In this document: positions 24,404 to 33,640 of the stretch, piece by piece
How positions within the stretch are numbered: the first letter of the stretch is position 1
Layout of the letters: each line of letters begins with the position of its first letter
Source: Isoetes taiwanensis
Lineage: Eukaryota; Streptophyta; Lycopodiopsida; Isoetales; Isoetaceae
Direction of reading: 5' to 3'
Length of the DNA stretch: 64,000 bases
Assembly (NCBI GenBank): GCA_021234155.1
Contig: JAJEKV010000027.1
Location: 6,905,035-6,969,034 of the forward strand
Position numbers and translations under genes: made by a program
The notes under the pieces: model-generated
Database searches by the model: none
Told to the model about the DNA's origin: nothing
What the model saw: the letters and a program-made list of their open reading frames with translations, nothing else

Positions 24404-25722
24404 TTATGACGAGCCGACCCTTGCATTGCTCCATAAACTTCGAGTCTTGTTTCTTAAGATCGACTCAAGTACCCGCGTGGCGTCTTCCAGCGGTAAGTGC
24501 TTCCACTTCACAAGGTATTGGAGGAATTTTGACCTTCTTGTCTTCTTATAAGATCTATTAAGAAGGACTTCCGGAACAATTTCAATATGCTCGTCCGTCA
24601 TTTCTAAAAACTCATTTGTCTCCAATATTTCCTCGGGGTTTGGGGTGTGCCTCTTTAGCAAACTTACGTGGAAAACCTTATGTATCTTAAGATGTGCTGG
24701 CAAGTCCAACTTGTAGGATTGGTTACCTACTCTCTTCTCTATTACGAAGGGTCCAGCCCATCTTGGAGCAAGCTTCTTGCAATTGCCGATGCGGAGCTTG
24801 GCCTGCTTGACTTTGATCTTCAACCACACTTTGTCTCCCACTTCAAATTCTCTTACCGTCCTATGCTTGTCGGCGATGCTTTTCTGCCTGCTTCTTGCTG
24901 CAAGGAGATATCCTCTCACTTCCTCCACCAAGTCTTGCATCTCCGAAAGCATCTGCTGGGAGACTTCCACCTTGGACCGCGGGGTTGTGCCAAGTATCAC
25001 GGGGTAAGACAACGATACCGTAATTAATCATAAAAGGACTCATCTGCGATGACTCCTGCTTGGTGCTGTTGTAGGCAAACTCTACTAGGTAGATGAGATC
25101 ATCCCACTTGGATTGCTTGTTCCATACATAGCTTCTTAACATATCTTCGATGATCCTGTTTGTCCTCTCCGTCTGACCATCTGTTTGGGGATGATATGCC
25201 GTGCTCATCGAAAGCTTTGTCTGGATAGTGGTGAATAGGTCCTGCCAAAAGGAACTCATAAACTTGGAGTCTCTATCCGAGATTATCTCCCTTGGCATGC
25301 CATGGAGCCTAAAAATCTCCTTAACAAATAGGTTGGTCATTGTCTAATGCAGGTATCTGTTGTCTGCCGCGGCACAAAGTGTGCCATCTTTGACAACTTA
25401 TCTACTACCACCATCAAGGCATCTTTGCCCCTTGCTGTTCTTGGGAGTCATGTAATAAAATCCATACTTATCACCTCCCACTTAGCATTTGGCGGGGCAA
25501 TGGTTCCAAGGCACACAGGATCCGGAGCTGTTCCGCCTTTGTCTGCTGGCATATCTGGCACTCTCTAATATATCTTGCTATTTCCTTCTTCATGCCGGGC
25601 CAATAATAACTGCTTCTAATCTTGAAATATGTCTTCATGAACCCTGCATGCCCTGCTATGGGACTATTGTGTGTATCATTCAAAATAAGCTTTCTAACTT
25701 GCGAAGATTTTGGTACACACAA
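24404..25722 (-). pseudogene. Gypsy integrase with C-terminal chromodomain
   Basis: Zinc-binding H2C2 region at 25722-25471 (HAGFMKTYFKIRSSYYWPGM, CQICQQTKAEQ). Catalytic core: first Asp in [14 protein letters not shown] near 25390, second in SDRDSKFMSSFWQ, Glu in TDGQTERTNRIIEDML. The C-terminal part at 25012-24404 has LPAHLKIHKVFHVSLLK, then a chromodomain (PEVLLNRSYKKTRRSKFLQY, LVKWKHLPLEDATRVLE). Chromovirus chromodomains bind modified histone H3 tails and steer integration to heterochromatin. Frame changes between the three blocks break the reading. Confidence 0.92.
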
Positions 25723-25874
25723 TTTGTTTTATAATATAGCAAGTTCCTTCCTTCTTGTAGTGCTGAACATCTCCCTTTCCTTGTCGGTCCTGGCCTCTTT
25801 GGAAAGGCTCGCCCAAACTTCCTTGAAGTCGAGGTCCGTCGGCAATGTTTCCTCAATCTTCTTGCCAAACTCAC

Positions 25875-26255
25875 TTACAGTGTTGATATGGCGTTACAAT
25901 GAATTCTGGTTGCCAATGGCTTCCTGGAAAGGGCATCCGCAACCACATTGAGCTTCCCTGGCTTATAACTTATCTCAAAGTCATATTCTTCCAAGAATTC
26001 CATCCATCTCCTTTGCCTCAAATTAAGGAGCGGCTGCGTAAATATGTATTGGAGGCTTTGATGATCTGTGTCTAACTGGAATTTCCTTCCTAATAAATAA
26101 TGCCTCCAAATTCTTAAAGCCCTTACTATAGCCAGGAGCTCCTGATCATGCGTTGGGTAGCGCTGCTCGGCGTCGTTCAACTTCTTGGAATCATAGGCCA
26201 CTACTCTTTCCTCCCCGCATGAGGATTTGCGCTTTGTTGCTATCACCGCTAGCAT
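25875..26255 (-). pseudogene. Gypsy RNase H domain
   Basis: Contains KKLNDAEQRYPTHDQELLAI, LLGRKFQLDTDHQSLQYIF and YKPGKLNVVADALSRK, the standard Ty3/Gypsy RNase H landmarks, in one open frame. It degrades the RNA strand during reverse transcription. It is separated from RT and integrase by frame changes. Confidence 0.92.
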
Positions 26256-26429
26256 CTGTTGCTACAAGCTTATCTTTGGTCGGATCTGGCAAGACCAATA
26301 CTGGCGCCGTCGTCAAAGCTTCCTTCAATGTCTCAAATGCTTTCTGGGCCTTGTTTTGCCAATGGGCTGCCCAATCTTTTATCTTCCCACCTTTTGTGAG
26401 ATCCGTTAATGGCGCTGCTACCTTGGCAA

Positions 26430-27070
26430 AATTCTTCACAAATCTTCTATAATAGCACCTTTAGCCCTAGGAAGCTCGACTTCATCGCGTATTCTTTGGT
26501 GCCGGCCAGCCGATCCGGGCTTCTATCTTCGCGGTGCGTGGAAATGCCTTACTGGCGTGATCCGTGCCCCAAGTACTCCACTCTTTCCGTTCTTGAAGTG
26601 GCGCCGATAACCATAAAGAGTTGATGCCTTCTTAACTTTTCAAGCACCTTCCTCAAGTGTTGGGCGTGCTCCTCCACAGACTTACTGTAAACCAAGATAT
26701 CGTCGAAGAAGACTATGATGAAGGAATCTAGAAATTCGCGGAAGACGTCGTTCATTAACCTCATGAATGTTGCTGGTGCATTAGACAATCCAAAGGGCAT
26801 AGCGTGAACTCATAGTGCCCATATCTTGTCTGAGCATTTGTCTTATGAATGTCTTCCTCCTTGATCCTAATCTGGTGATATCGATCACGAGATCTATTTT
26901 GGAGAAGATCTTTGCTCCCACCAAATCGATCCATTAAGTCATCGACCTAGGCAAGGCATACTTATTTTTGATGGTGTGCTTATTTAAGCTGGCGGTAATC
27001 AATGCACATCCTAAGGCTCCCATCCTTCTTCTTCACAAAGAGAATAGGGGCTCGAGCGGGGAGACACTAG
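26430..27070 (-). pseudogene. Gypsy reverse transcriptase domain
   Basis: Starts near 27055 with APILFVKKKDGSLRMCIDYR, followed by broken KYALPR and IRIKEED segments, then an open stretch 26800-26549 with [20 protein letters not shown] and the catalytic box [10 protein letters not shown] (usual VFIDDILVYS). At least four frame changes and one stop occur across the domain, so this copy as given cannot make a continuous polymerase. Confidence 0.9.
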
Positions 27071-27469
27071 GTCTTATGAACCCTAGGTCTAGCAATTCTT
27101 GCAATCTTCTTCTTTAACTCTGTCAACTCCTCGGTTGACATCCTATAAGGTGCCTTGCTTGTAGGCTTCATCCCGTTCAAGTGCTATTTCACACTTCGAC
27201 TCCTCTATAGGGCGGAAGTTGCTTAATCTCATCGGGGAACAAGTCGTGAAATTCCTCGATCAACTTTGCTATTGGCACGGGGGAGCTTGCTAGATTCTTT
27301 GATCTCTTTATTTCTCTCCGGCTCTGATCTTGGAGCTCAAGCTTAAGGAGATAGGCCACTGCTTTGCTTTCTTATGCACTTAAGCAATTTTTTCACTACT
27401 CATGCATTGCATGATTGGGGTTACTTCTTTACACCGTGATTTCGATGACTTTGCCCTCTGGCGTTGTTA

Positions 27470-27770
27470 AGGTCACCTTCGTTTCCCACAATCGATGATT
27501 GCTCCTGCTGGTCCAAGATATTCCATTCCAATAATGAGATCATACTTGCCTATATTCATGACTTCCGCTCCCAATGCAACATTAACACACGGCAAGTCTA
27601 CATTGAAGTTTATTCTCTTCCTGGCGTATGCCTAATTGCTCCATTGGCTAACACCACCGGCACAGGCTTGGACTTTAGCGGCTTTAACTTCAACATGCTT
27701 ACCATCCTAGGGGATGCAAAATTATGATTGCTTCGAGTCTATCAATACTATAAAGGATTTCTCTTGGGCT
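27470..27770 (-). pseudogene. Gypsy aspartic protease remnant
   Basis: The minus strand near 27750 reads FIVLIDSK, where DSG is expected at the active site, and farther on VNVALGAEVMNIGKYDLIIG then MEYLGPAGAIIDCGKR, typical of retrotransposon proteases. Several frame changes separate the parts. Confidence 0.75.
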
Positions 27771-27792
27771 TTTCGATTACGTTGAGATTACC

Positions 27793-29205
27793 TTATCTTG
27801 ACTTTACGCATTCCACTGTATCAATAGCTGCAAAGATGTGACACTCACCATGGATGTAATCCGGGTGCTTCGTCGTCGTCTGCGTCCGATGGTGTCTCCC
27901 ATCCCAGCTCGCCAATGCCGCATTCATAATCGGGGGGCAATTGTTGGTCCTATGCCCCGGGTGGAAGCATCTGAAACACAACCTGCTTCTCTATACATTC
28001 CTGCTTCTTCTCCTTGGGAATGGATTGCCAAATTGCCTCACCGCTTGGGAGTAGTTAGACTTGGCTCCTTGCTCCTTGAAGCTTACTGTTTCTTTTCACC
28101 TTGCCACTACTTGTGTTGCCTTGCTTCCCATAATTTGAATTGTCTTTGCGTCTTGCTAGCTCTTTGGGCTTGCCGCCCTTGGGCTATAGCCCCCGTGCTC
28201 TTCCCTTATCCCGGAAATATTCTTTGTCTTGATGCACGCTCTTGTGGACTGTTCCTTGCAAACTTATGGCCTTTGCTTACGCCTCGACCACGGACTTGGG
28301 GTTATTGCCCTTACAAACTTGCGGATCTCATCGTTCAAGCCTTCAATATAGCCTTCCACCGCATGCTTTTCACTCAACTTTGGCACATAAAGCCTTAGTC
28401 TCATGAATTCCTCCGTGTGTTTTTACGGGTGATTTGTTGCCACATTGCGACCTATAGAAGGCTGCGCATCATGTTGCACTTATGTTCTCTTGGTACATAA
28501 TAATGTTTGAGCATGTGGCGAACTTCACGAATTTGCAAGCGTCCACCTTTCGCCCATGTGCTTTGGCATACCCCTTCCACCAAATTAAGGCTGCACCCTT
28601 GAGGTTTCTTTGTTGCTACCACGCCTTTGTCTTTATCTTTCATGCCATAGGCGTTGCCATACTCACTCATCTCATCCAGCCATGCCTCTGCTTCCATTCG
28701 GATCTGTTTTCCACGAAAACTGCTCTAACTTTTCGGCTTTCCACACATTACTAAGGCGAGGAGTCAACTTTCTTCGATGTCGATCGTGATCTGTCCCCAT
28801 CCGCGGTTTGGATCTGCCCGGCGACCTGCGTGCCTCTTCTTCACCGCTCTTCCGATCTCGGCCGAGTCGTATCCGGAGCTGGAGCTTGAGGATCCCGAGC
28901 TAGGAGATCTTCTCCCTCTGCTTCTCTTCCTTCCGTTGCCTTTGTTAGGCCGGTGGCGTTTCCGGCAATGGGCACATTACAGTCTGTCCTCCTATTCTTT
29001 GCCCCCACGCTAGCAATGCCCTTATGTCGTGGATGTCAGATCTGATTTGGGATAGCTCCTCCTCCGGTGTTACCGCTTCGAATTCTGGGCGCAAATTCCT
29101 CGGCTGGAAGCGCCTTGGCGGGGTACGTTCTTGTTCTCGCTGCCCGTGTTCATCAAGGTTTCTAGGTACTCTAGCTGCATGCACATTAGAGTACATTCTT
29201 ATCAT
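27793..29205 (-). pseudogene. Gypsy gag with zinc knuckle
   Basis: Begins MIRMYSNVHAARVPRNLDEH at 29205. The capsid-like part (LKHYYVPREHKCNMMRSLL; FMRLRLYVPKLSEKHAVEGY) is spread over several frames. It ends with a CCHC knuckle, CFRCFHPGHRTNNC, at about 27980. Multiple shifts and stops. Confidence 0.82.
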
Positions 29206-29335
29206 TAATTCTTGTTTTGTGTGTTACGTTGTTTTACTTGTTTATACAATTTGAGGGAGCAATTATCTACAAAAAGAGATATATATTATATTCATATATA
29301 TATACTAAATCTTTTACATGCAATTTAATAAACTT

Positions 29336-30870
29336 TTACTCTTCAAACTTCTTGAGGTAGTCAGGGTGGTCCTCCAAAAATTTCTTCACTTGGGCCGTAC
29401 CTAATGACCCTGTTAAGTTCCTGAGAATATTTGTTGACGTCCCTCCTTGGAGTACTGCCTCCATGTCTGCAATTCTCCTATCCAATGTATCTGCGCGTAT
29501 CCCATGCCAATCGCCTCGCCGCCTATAAGGGATTGCAAAGTCGAAGATGGTCAATGCAATCGCTCTCTTGATTAGGACAACATGGTCGATGTTTGGAGGT
29601 AATCGTGCATGGTGTCCGAACCCTGAGAGGGCGATAAGCATAAAGACCCCTTCCTCACCTCTTGGGCTAAATTGGCGGTGAATAACCGCTATTCTTCCGT
29701 CCAGCAGCAACGGCAGGTAGTATCTGAGCGCCTTATCATGCCCTGTTTCTTGGCCCGACGAGAGGAAGTTGCCACATTGCCTTCCCTGCGAAGTCATCCA
29801 CCGGTATCTCCTCTAGCTCTCACGAAGTCTTGGTGCACCAGCCTCCTTAGGTTGATCTTGCCTCCATCTTTGCCGGGATGGGTGTTGGCGAGCTTCGGTA
29901 ATAATCTTGATGTGGACTTGCCTTTGATGCCCATTTGTTCTGAATTGCCATGAACTCCTCCTCAGGGGCAATTCCCTTTTCGGCCATCATCTGTGCGATG
30001 CTGCGTAAGCTTCTATATCGATGATGTCTCGCCGGTGAAGGTCCTGGCTTCTCTTATCTTTGATAGGGAAGTCACGAGCTTCTCGATCGATGAAGTCGTC
30101 GAGATCACACTTTCTTTGTCGTAGAGGTGTAAAATCTCATCCACCCTAAGGCCTGCATCGGCGACAGCGTGGAAGATTCTTGATGTCGTGAAGGGTTAGA
30201 TATGCCTGCTTTGCTATGAACACCGGCGTCAAGCTTGTAATGCCACCGAGTGGTGGGGCTCTTCTTGTTGCTCGCGATCCCTCTTGAAGTTTTGGATCTG
30301 GCTGTTAAAACTTTTTCCTCTCTGTTCTAGATCCAGTCTTCCGGGTCTGATTAAGTATTCATCCTCCTCCTCTTCTTCTTGCTTTCGTGCTTTCGAAGTG
30401 CATCCGTTCCTCCTCTGCTGCGGCCATGGCTATGGGTTCAACTTCTAAAGGTCGACTTGGGGTTCCCCTATCCGGGTTTGACCCGAAGAGATAGAAAGAT
30501 GGCTCAGACTTCTTTGTATAGGAGAAGTACCTCCTCCTATTGACAGAGATGGACATGTAGTTGGGAAGGCGGTTGCTTTATTCTCTAAGTACTTATCTAC
30601 ATTTGGGATATCTTGCGGGGGGCTGACTTGAGGCGGTGTTAGGTGCAAAATACCCTACACAAGGTGGGAGTTCTACCAAAAAGGGTCCTATCTTGGCATG
30701 GAACTTCGGACATGATGTTACGGTAGAAGGGAGTGGCGTTGATGGTGGCCTCAATGTCAAGTTCCCTTGGGAAGACACCGAAGACGGTCGATGTCGACTT
30801 CACCACATGAGCCGTGTGGCCCATCGCTTGAATGAAGAAGTGGCCATGAGCACCGAGGAGCTGGGGTGAC
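29336..30870 (-). pseudogene. Unidentified extra ORF of the Gypsy element, broken
   Basis: Between the H3 module and gag, minus-strand frames give consecutive coding-like pieces: FYRNIMSEVPCQDRTLFGRT near 30720, RRRYFSYTKKSEPSFYLFGS near 30530, LDDFIDREARDFPIKDKRSQ near 30090, and an open block 29797-29336 with EEGVFMLIALSGFGHHARLP and ending KKFLEDHPDYLKKFEE. They add to roughly 450-500 residues with about four frame changes. No family recognised. A TATA box at about 30960 suggests its own promoter. Confidence 0.5.
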
Positions 30871-30956
30871 AGAGACAGATCTGAGAAGCGCCCTAAGGAT
30901 CAGGGAAATCGGCTTGGAGCAGAGAGCGAGGTTGGAAGGTGCAAATGACACTTGGG

Positions 30957-30970
30957 TTCCCCTTTATAGG
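30957..30970 (-). promoter_or_regulatory. TATA box upstream of the extra ORF
   Basis: GCCTATAAAGGGG on the minus strand, about 100-150 nt upstream of the first ATGs of the unidentified ORF and just after three hairpin copies. Confidence 0.5.
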
Positions 30971-31130
30971 CAAAACCCTAATTTTGGGAAAATTTTAGGT
31001 TTGCAATTCTCTGACTTTCTGGGGTCTAGAGGTATGATTTATAGGCTAACTGAGCTTGGAAATGCTCCTAAGGGTCCCTAAGCAATGATTTTGGTTCGTC
31101 TAAGGACAACTTGGATGAATTCGGACGAGA

Positions 31131-31203
31131 CCACTCACACAGTGCGCCAGGGTGGGATCGGTTTGCAAACCGAAGTGGTTGGGGCGCACTCTGTGAGGGG
31201 TGG
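31131..31203. repeat. 73-bp hairpin repeat, copy 1
   Basis: CCACTCACACAGTGCGCC pairs with GGCGCACTCTGTGAGGGGTG around an inner near-perfect palindrome TCGGTTTGCAAACCGA. Exactly 73 bp, like the other four copies. Confidence 0.92.
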
Positions 31204-31320
31204 GCTGCTGTTTAGGTCACTAATGATGCTAAACATAATCCTGGATATCTCATCGAGATGGATAGGATTGAGCCTTTACTCGCCTTATTTGGGCAAGTTG
31301 TGGTGGAGTTTGGGGTTCGA

Positions 31321-31393
31321 CCACTCACACAATGCGCCAGGGTGGGATCGGATTCCAAACCAAATGGGTCTGGGCGCACTCTGTGAGGGGTGG
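31321..31393. repeat. 73-bp hairpin repeat, copy 2
   Basis: Same outer stem as copy 1. The inner palindrome has decayed to CGGATTCCAAACCAAA. One stem change (AATGCGCC). Confidence 0.9.
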
Positions 31394-31524
31394 AGCTCCA
31401 TTTGACTCGGCGTTGGCCAATTTGGACAGATTAGGGGTCAATTCCTACTAACTAGGGTGAGCTAGGTCGAATAGTATACCTACTTTCTGCATTTAGGCAA
31501 GATTTGGCACCAAACCATGCTCAA

Positions 31525-31597
31525 CCACTCACACAGTGCGCCAGGGTGGGATCGGTTTGCAAACCGAATGGGTTGGGGCGCACTCTGTGAGGGGTGG
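31525..31597. repeat. 73-bp hairpin repeat, copy 3
   Basis: Nearest to the H3 stop (140 bp). Stem and inner palindrome TCGGTTTGCAAACCGA intact. Confidence 0.92.
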
Positions 31598-31736
31598 GAT
31601 CAAAATGCCTGGTTTGTTCCGAACTTTGCTATTTCTAAATGTAGAATTCGGCAATACACCCTATTTAAACTCGATTGGACTTATTTATTTATCAAAATTA
31701 TAGACTTATACCAAAGAAAAGGTCATTTACAATAGT

Positions 31737-32921
31737 TCAGGGGCCCTCCTTCTTAATAAACTGAGCTAGTCTAATATCTTTGGGCATACAAGTCACTCTC
31801 TTAGCGTGTTGAGCACACGCGACAGAGTCTTCGAAGTAATGTACGATGTGCTGCTCCGACGCCTCCTGCAGTGCGAGCAACATGTCGTCCGTGACCCGTT
31901 TGGATGGGTCGAACTCCTGCAAAATCTCCCTCGTTAGACGTGCAAAGGGGGCTCTGGGAATGAGGAAGCCATAGCTCTGCTGGAAGTGCTTAATTTCTTG
32001 GGCCGCCCTCGCGAATTTTGAGTCCGCCGGCCTTTTCATCGGCTTCTTCGGAGGGGTTGGCTGTTCCGGTGGGCGCTTCAACGTGTTCTTCTTCGTTGGC
32101 CGACCTCCCTCAATGGTCTTCACTCTGTGTTCTTCGTAGTATTTGGAGTATTCTTCGTGCATTTTCATGTACGCAGTATACTCCTTTAGCTCCTTCCGGT
32201 ACTTCAAGTCCCGCTTCAGCGCATAGGACTCCCTCTGCGGCCTTGGTTTCTTGGTGCTGTCGCTGGGGTGCTTCGGCGACGGCCATTTAGGATAGGGCGG
32301 TGCATTAGCCACAGGGTCTTCATCCTCCGTATTTTTGAAGGGCCGAAGTCTCTCTGGTTCGTGTCCTCCGCTCCCTCCTCGGGTTGGTCGGGGCCGAAGA
32401 TGGGGCTTCTCAGGATCCGGCTCCTGTATGGTCACTCCCGCGGCCGGTGTCTTCTTCTTCTTCGGCTTCTCCGCCGGCACTTCCGGGTCCTTACCTTTCT
32501 CCGCTCTCACCTTCTCCCGCTCCTCTTTGCGCTTCCTCCTTTCTTCCCTCTTCTGTTCCTTCTCCTCCCTCCTCTTTCTTCGTTCTTCCTTTTCCTTCCG
32601 ACGCTCCGCCTTGGATTTCCTCGGCTCGCCTTCTTCTCTTTCCCTCTTCTTCTTCTTTGGTTCCGGCTCTGGTTCTTCATTATCCCCGAAGATCTCCCTC
32701 AGCAGCTCCCTCCTCAGCTCCGCCGCCGCGTCCGCCTCCCAGTCAAGGTGCTCCGATATCTGTTCCTGCTCTTCAGGGTTAGGGTTAGGTGGTTCAACCG
32801 GTGCCGCCTCTTCATCGATGTGCACTTGCCTCCGTCTGGCCTTCTGTCGGACGGCTCGCTCCTGGGCGCTCACATAACCGGGTGGCATAACCTTGCGGGC
32901 AGTCTGTTTCGTCCGTGCCAT
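31737..32921 (-). CDS. Histone H3-like protein encoded inside the Gypsy element
   Basis: One uninterrupted frame of 394 codons. Residues 1-10 are MARTKQTARK, identical to canonical H3 through K9 (S10 is Val). Residues about 11-300 are a highly charged linker: KKKK and RRKEKEERRKRREEKE runs, Pro-rich parts, likely disordered or coiled. Residues 303-394 are a full H3 fold: EIKHFQQSYGFLIPRAPFAR, LTREILQEF, LLALQEASEQHIVHYFEDS, CAQHAKRVTCMPKDIRLAQF. Residues equivalent to H3 Cys110, His113, Arg116, Asp123 and Leu126 at the H3-H3 interface are kept. Loop 1 has canonical H3 length, unlike CENH3, though HFQ and LLIP-like residues recall CENH3. It lies between the primer site and gag, same strand, behind its own TATA box. 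Nucleosome incorporation is untested inference; homology to H3 is certain. Confidence 0.96.
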   Translation of the reverse strand: MARTKQTARKVMPPGYVSAQERAVRQKARRRQVHIDEEAAPVEPPNPNPEEQEQISEHLDWEADAAAELRRELLREIFGDNEEPEPEPKKKKREREEGEPRKSKAERRKEKEERRKRREEKEQKREERRKRKEEREKVRAEKGKDPEVPAEKPKKKKTPAAGVTIQEPDPEKPHLRPRPTRGGSGGHEPERLRPFKNTEDEDPVANAPPYPKWPSPKHPSDSTKKPRPQRESYALKRDLKYRKELKEYTAYMKMHEEYSKYYEEHRVKTIEGGRPTKKNTLKRPPEQPTPPKKPMKRPADSKFARAAQEIKHFQQSYGFLIPRAPFARLTREILQEFDPSKRVTDDMLLALQEASEQHIVHYFEDSVACAQHAKRVTCMPKDIRLAQFIKKEGP

Positions 32922-33020
32922 GCTTTTGTTTGTCGGGTTTCGAGCTTTGGCGCCTGAAGATCGTCTTCTTGGGCGAGCTGTTCTCCGGGAAAGGTGGGGG
33001 TAAAATGGGAACCCTAATTT

Positions 33021-33030
33021 TCTATTTATA
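33021..33030 (-). promoter_or_regulatory. TATA box of the H3-like ORF
   Basis: CCCTATAAATAGA on the minus strand, a consensus plant TATA box about 100 bp upstream of the H3 ATG. The ATTAGGGTTCCC that follows resembles the sequence around the second internal TATA box near 30965. This implies a separate H3 transcript. Confidence 0.6.
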
Positions 33031-33143
33031 GGGAGGTGGAATTTAGGGTTGGGACCTGCAATTCATATGGGGAAAAAAACAAACTAGGGCATTAGCGAAG
33101 GTACGAGGCATTCATTTGGGTTCACCATACTTCAAAACACCCA

Positions 33144-33216
33144 CCACTCACACAGTGCGCCTGGGCCAGATTGGATTACCAACCGAAAGGGTCTGGGCGC
33201 ACTCTGTGAGGGGTCG
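33144..33216. repeat. 73-bp hairpin repeat, copy 4
   Basis: Between the 5' LTR and the H3 promoter. Stem intact except the last bases (GGGGTCG); inner palindrome degraded (GATTACCAACCGAA). Confidence 0.9.
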
Positions 33217-33357
33217 ACTGTTTTCGAGGCTATTTTACAATTTACAGGGAGTTTCTTAGTGTTATAACATACAAACCTATCTAGAACTAAGGGAATAAGC
33301 CAAACTACACCATTATCTTAATTAATTGGGACACCTAACTATGTCAACGGAGGTCAA

Positions 33358-33430
33358 CCACTCACACAGTGCGCCTGGGCGGAATCGGTTTGCGAACCGA
33401 ATGGTGCTGGGCGCACTCTGTGAGGGGTGG
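33358..33430. repeat. 73-bp hairpin repeat, copy 5
   Basis: Closest to the primer site. Stem intact; inner palindrome TCGGTTTGCGAACCGA intact with one change from copy 1. Confidence 0.92.
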
Positions 33431-33627
33431 CCTATTTTTTGGCAATTTAGGTTGGGAAAGATGCTACACTTCACTAGCAACCTATCATGGAGTTAAAATC
33501 TACCCAAAAATTGGAAATTTTCCCAATTGTTCGAGCTCTTGCTTGGGTGGCTATACCCCAAGACTCGAATCTACTGTTAGTCCTAAGGGAAAAATGGCCA
33601 GTGCTCGATCTTGGATGCCAAGATCAT

Positions 33628-33639
33628 GCTCTGATACCA
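33628..33639 (-). other. Primer-binding site of the Gypsy element
   Basis: TGGTATCAGAGC on the minus strand, one base inside the 5' LTR; complementary to the 3' end of initiator Met tRNA, the common plant LTR-element primer. It fixes element polarity independently of the coding regions. Confidence 0.93.
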
Positions 33640-33640
33640 C

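Noticed and set aside
24668-25951. Plus-strand ORFs across the Gypsy pol region
   Set aside because: Antisense of integrase and RNase H.
31737-32921. Reading the H3-like ORF as a centromeric CENH3
   Set aside because: Loop 1 has canonical H3 length and the tail is exact ARTKQTARK; some CENH3-like residues in the alpha-N region are not enough.
32268-32957. 229-codon and other plus-strand ORFs opposite the H3-like gene
   Set aside because: Mirror frames of a Lys/Glu/Arg-rich coding strand; no homology, while the minus frame encodes H3.
31131-33430. 73-bp repeats as a CRISPR array
   Set aside because: Plant retrotransposon context, irregular spacers of very different length, one interval containing a gene.
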